Source: Ampullaceana balthica (taxonomy: Eukaryota > Mollusca > Gastropoda > Lymnaeidae). Taken from it: 64,000 nucleotides of DNA. The notes beneath the pieces are model-generated. The model was not told where the DNA came from. It searched no databases and saw nothing but the letters and a program-made list of their open reading frames with translations. Shown here piece after piece: positions 20,246-30,318 of the stretch; the stretch's first letter is position 1; each line of letters opens with the position of its first letter. Both the position numbers and the translations under genes were made by a program. The stretch is taken from contig CALYLW010000169.1 in NCBI GenBank assembly GCA_944989445.1, positions 388,501-452,500 on the forward strand. The letters are read 5' to 3'.

Positions 20246-21335
20246 GACAGAGAGTTGTCTCACGGGCAGTAATTTCAAACCTTCATATCTCAACTTCGTT
20301 TACCATACAAATTAACCAGTAACACAAACACTCATAGTGAACCCAGGAGGTAAACTAAGATACAACGGGTGTGTTCCCCACGATTCCCTAGACATGAGTG
20401 TGCAGACTGTGTAACTGATGGATAACTTAAACCAAACCATAAACACCTATCCACTTAAACTGAACACTCAACACTTCAAATCTTGGAGTTTTCTCTCACT
20501 ACCCCAAAACAACGACGGAGCTTTCAAACTGTACTGTAATACTTGTAAGATCACTATATATATCCTTGAGGAAAACAGCTTTAACAGCAAATTTAAGTTC
20601 GTATGGTGACATCAAGCGTAGGTGACATCCAATCGGGAAAGAATAGGTACGATTTTTGTTTTATCAAAATGAATAAGCAAAGAGAACTGTCTTAGATCTA
20701 CTGCGCGTATCCAGCGGTTAATGACACGAGGGCAGTTTAATGAATTAAATCAGGTGCGCCCGAATTTGTCTCCACACGAACATATCATCAAAACCAATTG
20801 ATGGGTTCAAAATTTGAACCAGTGGTACACATCTGTAGGCATTTGTTGCATCTCAACGCGGCGTCGGTCAGATATCTGCGCAGCCACGCAGCTTAAATGG
20901 AATATTGAAGGAAGTTATAAGAATTTAAATTTATTTACAACGCATGTTTTTAAGTCAATGGAGACTCAGACTGAGTCATTAGGTGAGGTGATGTGCTCTT
21001 AACTCGACCAGCTCTTTAGTGTATTTGATGCCAACTGATGACGCTAAGCAACAGATTATGTCTAGCATTGATACGAATTAACAACTTGGCTCTGAAACGT
21101 TGCTACACATAACAGTGAAATGGCTTTAGCGCTGACAACAGAGGTATTCTGTCTGAAAGATTATGTTAGTTAATATAGAGAGAAGACAACCCCCTCCTTA
21201 GGTTGAGGCAGGATCGAGCCGTTCTTGGTGGGCTAACGTGTAATGTAGAACTTGTAATAGCACGGGCCTCGTTTACCACGTTTAACTCACATCATAATCA
21301 TCAAAAACATAAGGCATCTTTAAGACAGCGTTAGA
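20246..21335. other. Unique spacer
   Basis: No supported gene or repeat. Frames at 20418-20609 and 20814-21002 are short and unrecognised. Confidence 0.5.
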
Positions 21336-21677
21336 TTGTATTTTTACTGCACAGACAATGACGTATCAACGCGGTCCACGGCCTTTATCGCACCAGGGAC
21401 AAGTTTAGTGGTAATGTTTCCATGGACCAGGATATGGCGGGTATATTTTAAATTCAAATCAAGTTGGGGGAAATTGGGTCCCATTTCAAGTTTGCAGCCC
21501 GGTGGTTGCGGAACCCTTGATGTATTCGATGTATCCCATACCCCGCTGATGTTCAGTGACAAAACATATGAAAGCGGAAGAATCGCATATGCGATAATTG
21601 ATCTTCTGATAAGCAGTAATGTTGACATGGCACGGCCGTGCGAGTGCCACGAGTCACCATTTACCGTCCAACAATGA
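21336..21677. other. Region open on both strands, unrecognised
   Basis: A 113-codon plus frame and a 94-codon minus frame overlap. Composition is non-repetitive and the frames are longer than most chance ORFs here, but I recognise no motif. It may be part of a dispersed repeat or an old coding exon. Confidence 0.3.
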
Positions 21678-23462
21678 CGGGCGGTGGGGAGAATCTCAAC
21701 GGCACTCCAGCCCTTTCAATAACTGCTCACTCGCGAGAATTACACGGATTGTTTCCCTTACCTAAAGGGCCATTTAGCGGTGCTAGGCAACAACACAACA
21801 CGGCTCCATCAGGGGCGGATAAACTTTAGATTCAAATTGTTTTAAATTGTCTGACTCAGGGGTGTATCAATTTATATGTATTTATTTTTCCCGTAGGACA
21901 AAACGCCTCTCACGGGAGTATCAAACAGACGTATCAGCTTTTACATGCTATTTATCAATCAGATATCTATAATATTTTGTATTACAAAATCGTAAAAATG
22001 TTCACGTTTTTTGACTAAAAATAAAATTGGAAGCTCAATAGATCCAAAGCAAATTAATTAAACCCATATGTGGGATGAAATCCAATGGAGAATTATCACT
22101 ACTTCTACAGGGCCACATAACTCCTGCAAGCACACAATACTCATGCAAAGCAAAAAACACTGCTGCAGTCTCCTCGAATTTAGCCGGCCCTAACCACTCC
22201 TATGGAGCCCCAAAGGCTAAATCAGAAAATGCCATCCATCTGATGGGGCAAATCGAATAATACCAAGGAACTGCCCTCGGGCAGGGGTGGGTGGTAGCCA
22301 TCAGGAGAGGCAAGTTGACGGAGGCAGCATCCAGGGAGAATATCCTGTGTCGTAGGTTGGTGACAAGACAAGGGGAAATGGGTAAATAAATCAGATTTAT
22401 AGGAAAGTCATTTGTAAAATAAACAATATCAGTCAGTAAAAGGTTTCATGTAAGCTGACACAATATTCACAAGATGACAATCAAACTACTTTTTATTTTC
22501 GCTATCATAAACTCTTGGTGACTGATAGTCCGAACAACACACACGAGACCCAGCGCACATAACCCAAGTCAGGTCCATTGCTCGAAAAGTGAAATGAGAT
22601 TGTTCAGAAATTTCCAATCAGTTTTAGTAATAAAAAATAAAAGTTTTAAAATAAAGTTTTAAAACAATTTAGCACAGCTAAAAAAAAACTCGAGTACCGG
22701 GCCCCACCACTGTTTGCTCCATGATACAGAGGTGTCACTTGTAGTCCGTCCCGGGAGATCATATTTACAGCTCATGGACATCGATAGATATTGTTATCCT
22801 CTCCAAATGCGTTCTTCTGGTGCTTCAATCAAAGTCCTGCAGTCCATCAGTTTCAAACCATTGAAGCATAAAATTAAAACTTTTAACTTAAAAATGCCTC
22901 GACACTGACACTTCGTTAGGTCGATTCCGTCCGGGTTTTATCACACGAGCCAAATTATTTTATTACTCCGCAGTCCTTCCTGTCACACCGAGGCTTGGCT
23001 TGCGGATCCTTATACAATTTAATTGCTATTTCCTTTTTTAAATATACAATATTTTCACATTTTTGTTCGTCTTGATGGAAAATACCTTTTTAACGTTTAA
23101 AAAAAAATCGGTTAAAATATTTAAATAATCTTTGTAAAAATAAACTTATTGTCATTTCAAAGAAAAAATTATTATCAATTCCCGATTCGGTCACCATTTT
23201 TAAAAAGGTAAAGTAATAAATAAAATAGAAATAGTTCGGATATGCCGTTGCACTAACATCCTCTCGAACCTAATACTGTCTGTCAAGATATGGTGTGGGC
23301 TGTCCGCATGATAATCTAAAAGTAAATGTCAGAAAATGATGATTCATGCAGAAAAAGTGAAGCTTAAGAAGAAAAAAGGGTGGGTGTGGACAACAAGCCA
23401 CCAATATGGAGTCTATGAGAGAATACGAACAACAACTACTTATGAACTCCTTAAATTTGTAT
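21678..23462. other. Mostly unique spacer
   Basis: No gene is supported. Frames at 22075-22260 and 22714-22908 show no family. Short A- or T-rich runs occur at 22681-22688 and 23097-23107. Confidence 0.5.
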
Positions 23463-23487
23463 CTATATATATATATGAACATTAAAA

Positions 23488-23575
<88 letters not shown>
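23463..23575. repeat. Long AT microsatellite
   Basis: An initial short TA run is followed by about 86 bases of uninterrupted TA from 23489. It reads as a Tyr-Ile run in one frame, which joins flanking codons into a spurious 147-codon ORF. Confidence 0.95.
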
Positions 23576-23579
<4 letters not shown>

Positions 23580-24120
23580 TTTTACTGTTCACACTGTTCA
23601 TATTGTCAAAGTGAAAGTGGATCGCCTATAAATACATTTGGCAGACATCTCCTCTACAATCAAAAAACGACAAGAGGAAATGAAATCGTTTGTTTAGGAA
23701 ATGGCACACGGCCTGGGACCGGGGAGCAGTTTGGCGCACCTCCATCCCCAATACAGTTTGGTGGAGGGGGTAGCGATCACCTACGTCATTATTGCGATAG
23801 GTTTGGGGGTGCGAGGAGCGCCTTCTGCATTTTTAAGTGGTTTCGATGAGGGGGGCCCATCAGGAGCCTGAGCGAAAGGGCCCAAAAGCTCCAGAGTGTC
23901 GATAGTAGGGAGTCACCTAATGTTAAACAGAGAGAAATTGAAGTGTCCTCCCTTCCAACATACCCAGACAACAAACAACATAAATTATGCAAAACAACCT
24001 TTACTCGGGTAATGACCCTTCACGTGTTAAACAGTCCAGTTATTTTCCCGCCAGTTTAAGATCACGGTACAATAGCTACTGAGGCGCTGATCACATGTTG
24101 ATAAGATAGTATGGGCTTAC
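23576..24120. other. Unique spacer, GC-richer centre
   Basis: About 23700-23900 is G-rich with an open frame ending at 23849, which I do not recognise. It could be the end of a transposon, but no inverted repeat or target duplication is visible. Confidence 0.4.
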
Positions 24121-24465
24121 GAGTACACTGTAACAAAACAGTGTATGTGTATAGAACTACTTACGAGTACACTGTAACAAAACAGTGTATGTGTATAGAA
24201 CTACTTACGAGTACACTGTAACAAAACAGTGTATGTGTATAGAACTACTTACGAGTACACTGTAACAAAACAGTGTATGTGTATAGAACTACTTACGAGT
24301 ACACTGTAACAAAACAGTGTATGTGTATAGAACTACTTACGAGTACACTGTAACAAAACAGTGTATGTGTATAGAACTACTTACGAGTACACTGTAACAA
24401 AACAGTGTATGTGTATAGAACTACTTACGAGTACACTGTAACAAAACAGTGTATGTGTATAGAAC
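24121..24465. repeat. Perfect 44-bp tandem array with a hairpin in every unit
   Basis: Eight copies start at exact 44-bp intervals (24121, 24165, 24209 and so on to 24429). By eye they are identical, apart from the right edge, where the last copy ends. Each unit contains TACACTG, an 8-base loop and CAGTGTA, a perfect 7-bp inverted repeat. Identity across all copies implies very recent expansion or strong homogenisation. The unit is not a multiple of three and carries stops, so no ORF results. Confidence 0.96.
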
Positions 24466-24922
24466 CCATATTACAACGTCTCTAAGGATATATCCTCGTA
24501 GACACACCAAGGAAATATTTCTACCCCAACACTGTGCCATTAATGTGACATATTTAGTGATTATATCAACATTAATGGAAACGTCCAAAGTTAAATAACG
24601 TTTTACCAGTGCCGTAGATATGGTGTGTGTAAGGGAAACTCAACTAGACTGAGAACAGCAATGTCTAACCCTTTGTAAATTATATGAAAGTAATAACTGT
24701 ACAAGTTAAAATAACACGAGACGTCTCTCCAATTTTAACAACCAAAATTATCTATAATCATCAGTAGCTATCTCCAAATAAAAAAACCAAGTACAAACAT
24801 CAAAAGCCTGTCGACAAGGGAATTTTGGTGTCGAGAGCAAGTCAATTCATATCAGTCTTTCAAAACATCAACTATCTTGGAGACCGCGCGGTGTTCATTA
24901 ATGAATTATCTCGTGTCACTGG
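24466..24922. other. Unique spacer
   Basis: Nothing recognised. Confidence 0.45.
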
Positions 24923-25103
24923 TAGGTGAATGGTGGTTTCTTGAGTTGGCTATTTTAGCCGTCACCAGGCCCTCGTTCCACTACCCCAGTCCGACCCAGC
25001 CCCACTTATAGGTGAAAGGGGGGGGGCAGTTTCTTGGGCAGGCTAATTTAGCCGCCATCAGCCCCTCGTTCCACTACCCCAGCTCGACCCTGCCCCACTG
25101 ATA
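24923..25103. repeat. Two-copy tandem duplication of about 90 bp
   Basis: Two diverged copies share CCCTCGTTCCACTACCCCAG and a TTTCTTG...GGCTA...TTTAGCCG segment. The second copy has a longer G-run. Confidence 0.85.
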
Positions 25104-25467
25104 ACAAAGAACATTACTGCCCATTCAACTAGCGGAATCACCAGAGTGGTCTACAGACTACAGACTTTGAGTGGTGACCCAGGTCCGGTGGTACCACACA
25201 AACACCAAAATTAACGGCAGAGATTTTCATTGCGGGAACGGTGAATATAAAGTTAGGGCAAAGACGGGACATAAAGCTAGGTTAAGATTTATGGACGGTG
25301 GAGTGAAACTAGCCTAAAATAAAGATTTATAGACGGTGGCGGGAAGTAATTCTAAAAGTAACGATGTATAGACAGACAGTTGCACCATCTTAGGTCAATG
25401 TGAGTGTGTGTGGACAACGGCTCTTACACAACTTGGTAAAGTGAGACACTACCGTATTAGTATACAA
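25104..25467. other. Spacer with short degenerate repeats
   Basis: A motif near AGATTTATAGACGGTGG appears twice (about 25286 and 25323) with a looser third copy (about 25362). Confidence 0.4.
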
Positions 25468-25765
25468 CTACATTGTTTGTGCTGGTACAACGACATCTAC
25501 ATTGTTTGTGCTGGTACAACGACATCTACATTGTTTGTGCTGGTACAACGACATCTACATTGTTTGTGCTGGTACAACGACATCTACATTGTTTGTGCTG
25601 GTACAACGACATCTACATTGTTTGTGCTGGTACAACGACATCTACATTGTTTGTGCTGGTACAACGACATCTACATTGTTTGTGCTGGTACAACGACAAC
25701 TACATTGTTTGTGCTGGTACAACGACATCTACATTGTTTGTGCTGGTACAACGACATCTGACAAC
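25468..25765. repeat. 29-bp minisatellite, about 10 units
   Basis: The unit contains ACATTGTTTGTGCTGGTACA followed by ACGACATCT. Copies are almost identical, with one CAACT variant near 25700. Three units make 87 bp with no stop in any plus-strand phase, so all three plus frames stay open and encode the same 29-residue cycle out of phase. I judge this to be a repeat effect and not a gene. Confidence 0.95.
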
Positions 25766-26660
25766 CAACACCTGGAGAGTGCTACACATACCCCGCAATT
25801 AGAGCTTTTCTTGACAGTGTGGTGTTGCACAATTTTGGGGGAGGGGGGCGCCCAAAGTATCATTGAACATCTGGTCTCAATACTTATGAAATAAAATAAA
25901 TTCATTAATTAATATAATAAATTTAAAGACTATTAATCAGTTGCACCCCCCCCCAAACCTCGCCCAATGTCGTCAAGGTTGTTACATCAATACCAACGAA
26001 ATTTAGTGCTTCTAACGTGTCACAGTAAATGTAAGCTTTGCTGGTAGGAAAGATCTGAGCTTGTAAGTAAAAAGTCACCGTGATTTACATGTTTACAACA
26101 TGATTTACAAGATGATTACAGGTGACTGTTGATAACGAGATTTATTGTTTCTACATTCCGGACATGTTTTCTTTATAAATCAGTTAGACGCTATCGAATA
26201 TAACAGGGACTCCCACAACTTATCATCCCTCACCGGCCGTTCAAGCAGTTATAATCATCTCTGCAGCTGGGGCTAGTGACGTATTAATTTTCGATCTCTA
26301 TTGCATGGAGTGGGGGAATTGCTTTCATAGCCACGTTCTATGATGAGAACTTCAGGGCTATCGATATAATTAGCCTCGGCGTAATATTCTAAGACAGAGA
26401 ATGGTTCATTTCAGTGGGCAAAATAATTAAATCGCTTTGTTGGGTAACCGGCACGACAAGTTGCACTGCGAGACCATGTTCCCATCCTTAGATAAGTCGA
26501 CAAAAATGTTTCCCCCTGTCATGTGACCAACACGCTAAATAGGTTCATTGACTAAGTGAACTCCAGAATATTAATACGGAGCTTTGCTTATTTAATTCAA
26601 GCCACCCGCCACACCTACAGTGAAGCCTAAACTCTGTAAGCAAAGAATAGCTGAAGGAAA
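25766..26660. other. Unique spacer
   Basis: No gene is seen. A C-run lies at about 25947-25956. Confidence 0.5.
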
Positions 26661-26669
26661 ACCAATGAC

Positions 26670-26750
26670 TTGTGTCTGTGTGCGTGTGTGAGAGCGTGTA
26701 GTGCGTGTGTGGTGGCTGTGTGAGTGCATGTGGGGTGGGGAGGGAAGGAG
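26670..26750. repeat. GT-rich low-complexity stretch
   Basis: Irregular GTGTG and GTGCGTG motifs passing into a G-rich end. Confidence 0.7.
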
Positions 26751-26873
26751 GGAGAGGACAGCCTTTGACCGATCGAATCGATAGGCCGCAGGCCATAGGA
26801 TCAGAGGCTACACCGTGATTGTCGTTATAAAGCTGTCATTTCCTTAGTCAGACACTATAGGGGAGAAAGACAT

Positions 26874-27000
26874 GGGGTGGCTATTGTAAAGGGGAGCAAC
26901 TAATCGTGATGGTTAAAGTGAAGCTAACCCAGTAATACGGTGGCTATTGTAAAGGGAAGCAACTAATAGCCATGGTTAATGTGAAGCTTATCCAATATTG
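26874..27000. repeat. Tandem duplication of about 63-64 bp
   Basis: Two copies share GTGGCTATTGTAAAGGG, GCAACTAAT and GTGAAGCT. A third, strongly diverged start follows at about 27001. Confidence 0.8.
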
Positions 27001-27220
27001 GGGTGGACTTTATAAAGGGGGGCGTGATTTAATAAGGTGACTAATGTATTAAGGGCAGCAAGAATTTAATTGTGATAGCGTAATTTAAAAGGCTAATGTC
27101 AATTAATGTATTAACGTTTCGGGGGGGGGGATGGCCTGGCTAATGTATTGGGGTTACTCTATGTATAAGGTAATGTGAAAAAGAGTGTGAGTGGGGGGGG
27201 TCTATAGGTTAGCAAATGTG

Positions 27221-27384
27221 TAATAGGGCAACCAATGGACTGGTTGTAATAGGGCAACCAATGGACTGGTTGTAATAGGGCAACCAATGGACTGGTTGTA
27301 ATAGGGCAACCAATGGACTGGTTGTAATAGGGCAACCAATGGACTGGTTGTAATAGGGCAACCAATGGACTGGTTGTAATAGGG
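27221..27384. repeat. 26-bp array with a hairpin in every unit
   Basis: Six essentially identical units at 26-bp spacing, plus a partial unit, each contain CAACCA-ATGGAC-TGGTTG, a perfect 6-bp inverted repeat. A tRNA-derived SINE begins about 100 bp to the right. Confidence 0.95.
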
Positions 27385-27486
27385 TTTGATAATAATAATA
27401 AGGATAAAAGACGAAGTTATAAAATGTTGCTTGCACGCAATCTAAAAGATGGACTCGTGATTTGATTATCATGAAGCTATAGCATG

Positions 27487-27775
27487 GCCACACGGCGTGG
27501 TGGTCGAGTGGCAACGCGCTCGACTGGCGTACCGATGGTCACGGGTTAGAATCCATGTGAAGGCAAGGTTTTGTTCCCGGGGCCTAGGGCGTCCCCGAGT
27601 CACCCAGCTCCGAATGGGTACCTAACACTAGTTAGGCGGCTGGGTAATGCGTGGAACCGACAAAGCCGTGGCCTGTGAACGCTGCATCACTTGCAAACAG
27701 TTCATCCGTTATGGTCTGTGGCAATTATCTTCTGCACTTTTTCTTGTCTGTTTAGACAAGATAAGAGATAATTAT
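27487..27775 (+). mobile_element. tRNA-derived SINE with conserved-core-like body
   Basis: The head reads as a tRNA-related RNA polymerase III promoter: an A box TGGTCGAGTGG at about 27500-27511 and a B box GGGTTAGAATCC at 27543-27554, one base from the GGTTCGAATCC consensus. The body at about 27589-27652 contains CACCCAGCTCCGAATGGG and TACCTAACACTAGTTAGG. Conserved-core SINEs of invertebrates have a similar short block, which I name only as a resemblance. The 3' end has a perfect hairpin CTTGTC-TGTTTA-GACAAG (27743-27760) followed by ATAAGAGATAA. That tail resembles the LINE tail at 4682-4709. Flanking duplications are not clear. Confidence 0.85.
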
Positions 27776-28660
27776 GAAATTATGCAATTTGCTATGCGCC
27801 AAGTAGCGAGAATACCTATATTAGTGCACCCGCTGAATTGAAAAGTTAATGTCCAAAAACCATAGTCAACCTTTCACCTACTCCCATAGTAAAACGGCAA
27901 ACATTCTTCCAAGTTCATGAAATGGTAGTACAAAATAAAATGTTATGTCCTAGCTAAACCATTCTAACATGGCATGAAACCTCAGGCCTTCATGTTAGAG
28001 AACACAATTCAATCAGCAGCCGATTGAAATAAACAGTTTATACCAACGGGATATCAGAAACAATTTATTTAGCTGTAGAGCACAACAGCAGCAGGCACAC
28101 GATAACATGGCAATAAACAAGGCAATTAAATCGTGTGCCCAGGCGCCATCAGTTGAAAAGCCCGCAAACTTAATGTTGATGCTTTAAATCGTTGTCCATC
28201 AGATCTCTTTGTAAACAACGTGAGCTTGGTGCGTTCCATTAATCAATGAGTGGATGACACACGGTCTAACCACGCGCTGACATACACCATGCTCAAACAT
28301 GCATAGCAGTGAACACACATTCACATACACTCACACATCACATCACATCAGACAGCTAGGATGGGGTGAAGTGAAGAAAGTAAGTTTAAAAAATCACGCA
28401 CCAGAAAAACCAAGATGATGGTTAGCTATCGTCCACTTACCGGTGGTGTGGCGGAAGTTTAGTCTGTGAACGCCAGGGAGGTATTGATCGCACCCTCTCC
28501 TCCCTAACCCCCACCATACCCCACAAGTCTAATCCTCAATCTCTCTCACAACACACAAAATGATCGAATGGATCGACACACTGGTCCCTTCACCTAGACC
28601 CCAACCCGTAGGTCGCATCGGTCGGGATTTTGGTTAGCCAGTGATAAAGGATCTAGGTTA
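27776..28660. other. Unique spacer
   Basis: No gene or repeat is supported. Confidence 0.5.
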
Positions 28661-29065
28661 CAAGGCCGAGAGTGGGGGTCATGAGACCGAGAGTGAGGGT
28701 CATGAGGCCGTGAGTGAGGGTCATGGGGCCGAGAGTGAGGGTCATGAGGCCGAGAGTGAGGGTCATGAGGCCGAGAGTGAGGGTCATGAGGCCGAGAGTG
28801 AGGATCATGAGGCCGAGAGTGAGGGTCATGAGGCCGACAGTGAGGGTCATGAGGCCGAGAGTGAGGATCATGAGGCCGAGAGTGAGGGTCATGAGGCCGA
28901 CAGTGAGGGTCATGAGGCCGAGGGTGTGGGTCATGAGGCCGAGAGTGGGGGTCATGAGGCCGAGAGTGGGGGTCATGAGACCGAGAGTGGGGGTCATGAG
29001 GCCGAGAGTGGGGGTCATGAGGCCGAGAGTGAGGGTCATGAGGCCGAGAGTGGGGGTCATGAGGC
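28661..29065. repeat. 21-bp minisatellite, about 19 units
   Basis: The unit GAGGCCGAGAGTGAGGGTCA plus a final T is repeated with scattered substitutions (GACAGT, GTGGGG, GATCAT). Since 21 is divisible by three, one plus frame gives an acidic seven-residue cycle (EAESEGH) and a minus frame gives a basic DPHSRPH cycle. The plus frame runs 158 codons and the minus 161. No signal peptide or non-repeat domain flanks them, so coding is not supported. Confidence 0.94.
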
Positions 29066-29920
29066 GGACAGAGTGGCATATAAGGTTGCTTGTGAGCTGG
29101 GCTGTAGGGCCGAGTAGGGGTTGTAAGGTCGAGTGATGGCTTAAGACCGAAAGAGTGTCCTGAATGACAGAGACGAGGTGTTTAATACGTTACCGTTATA
29201 GATTACAGTTGAAGACATGTTTTATAAGGACAGACAGCGCAACCCTTTTAAATGTCTCGAGGGCACAACATGGAGAAAAAAAAAGGGGGGGGGTAATTGG
29301 TTTGTTTACAAATGCAGAATCAAGGGCGGGAATGCTTTTCATCGGTTCTTGCCCTTTGTATTGAACAAAGGAACAATTGGTTAAACTATGTGGTGTATAT
29401 TTGTGTATATTTGTATAATGAGATTATCTAATTGGCATTCACTGTAACTAACATGTTGGCTTTCAAAAAGACGCTTAAAAACATATTTATCTTACGGACT
29501 TTTAGATTACACAATGCTACCGATTACAGCTAATCAAGAGTCAAGTTCACCCATCAGGCACCAAATTTAATCCTTCCAGTATCTACGCTAATACTCAAGT
29601 ATGTCAGTTAATCCTTAAGAATTGCCAAGCAGCTGTCTCAAAATTACCGGACACTAGTGGGCGAATTAGTGGATGGGTGGCACAAAAAGCCGCATATTTA
29701 AATATAGAATTCCCGGTAAAACTTCTTTTTTTTCTCCACTGGACAAATAACGATAATACCGGACAGTCCGGTACAAAACCGGGCATTTTGCAACCCAATA
29801 ATCCATAAAGCATCTGAGCTTATCAATTAAGTAACTGAACTAATCCATCAAATATTTGAATAAATCTATAAAATATTCAAATATATGACTTGTCTAAACA
29901 TTGTGATAATGAAAGTTCAG
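29066..29920. other. Spacer with possible hAT-like fragment
   Basis: Between about 29615 and 29805 two roughly inverted segments occur: CAAAATTACCGGACACTAG on the left and, on the minus strand at the right, GGTTGCAAAATGCCCGG and GTACCGGACTGTCCGG. This resembles the ends of a small hAT-type element, but the inverted repeat is poor and no target duplication was found. A 69-codon minus frame across it has no motif. Confidence 0.35.
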
Positions 29921-30157
29921 TGTATTTCCATCAAGCATGGTGAGGCTAAATTAATATCCCCCTACACCTCTATCTTTCAATGTATTTCCCTCACTCATGG
30001 TGAGGCTAAATTAATATCCCCCTACACTTCTATCTTTCAATGTATTTCCCTCACTCATGGTGAGGCTAAATTAATTTCCCTCTACACTTCTATCTTTCAA
30101 TGTATTTCCATCAAGCACGGTGAGGCTAAATTAATATCCCCTACACCTTGCACAATG
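29921..30157. repeat. 60-bp tandem repeat, 4 units
   Basis: Four units share TGTATTTCC, CATGGTGAGGCTAAATTAAT and a CTCTATCTTTCAA end. Units one and four carry ATCAAGCA, units two and three CTCACTCA, an ABBA pattern that suggests duplication of an inner pair. Sixty is divisible by three, which produces the open frame across it. Confidence 0.93.
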
Positions 30158-30318
30158 TGCATCTGACCGCTCAGTGCTCCCTTCTAAATCTTCTTCCTCT
30201 GCTGTAAGACATCAATATAATATACACAGGAACTATACGGTCGACTTCACATTAACAGTAAAGAACATTATATCTTGAAATACCTCAAATGGTAGGGACC
30301 GGGGGGCCCCATCCCTCG

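Noticed and set aside
23406..23849. 147-codon ORF with an Ile-Tyr repeat
   Set aside because: The AT microsatellite bridges two unrelated open stretches.
24121..24465. CRISPR array
   Set aside because: Repeats are directly adjacent with no unique spacers, and the surrounding DNA is eukaryotic in character.
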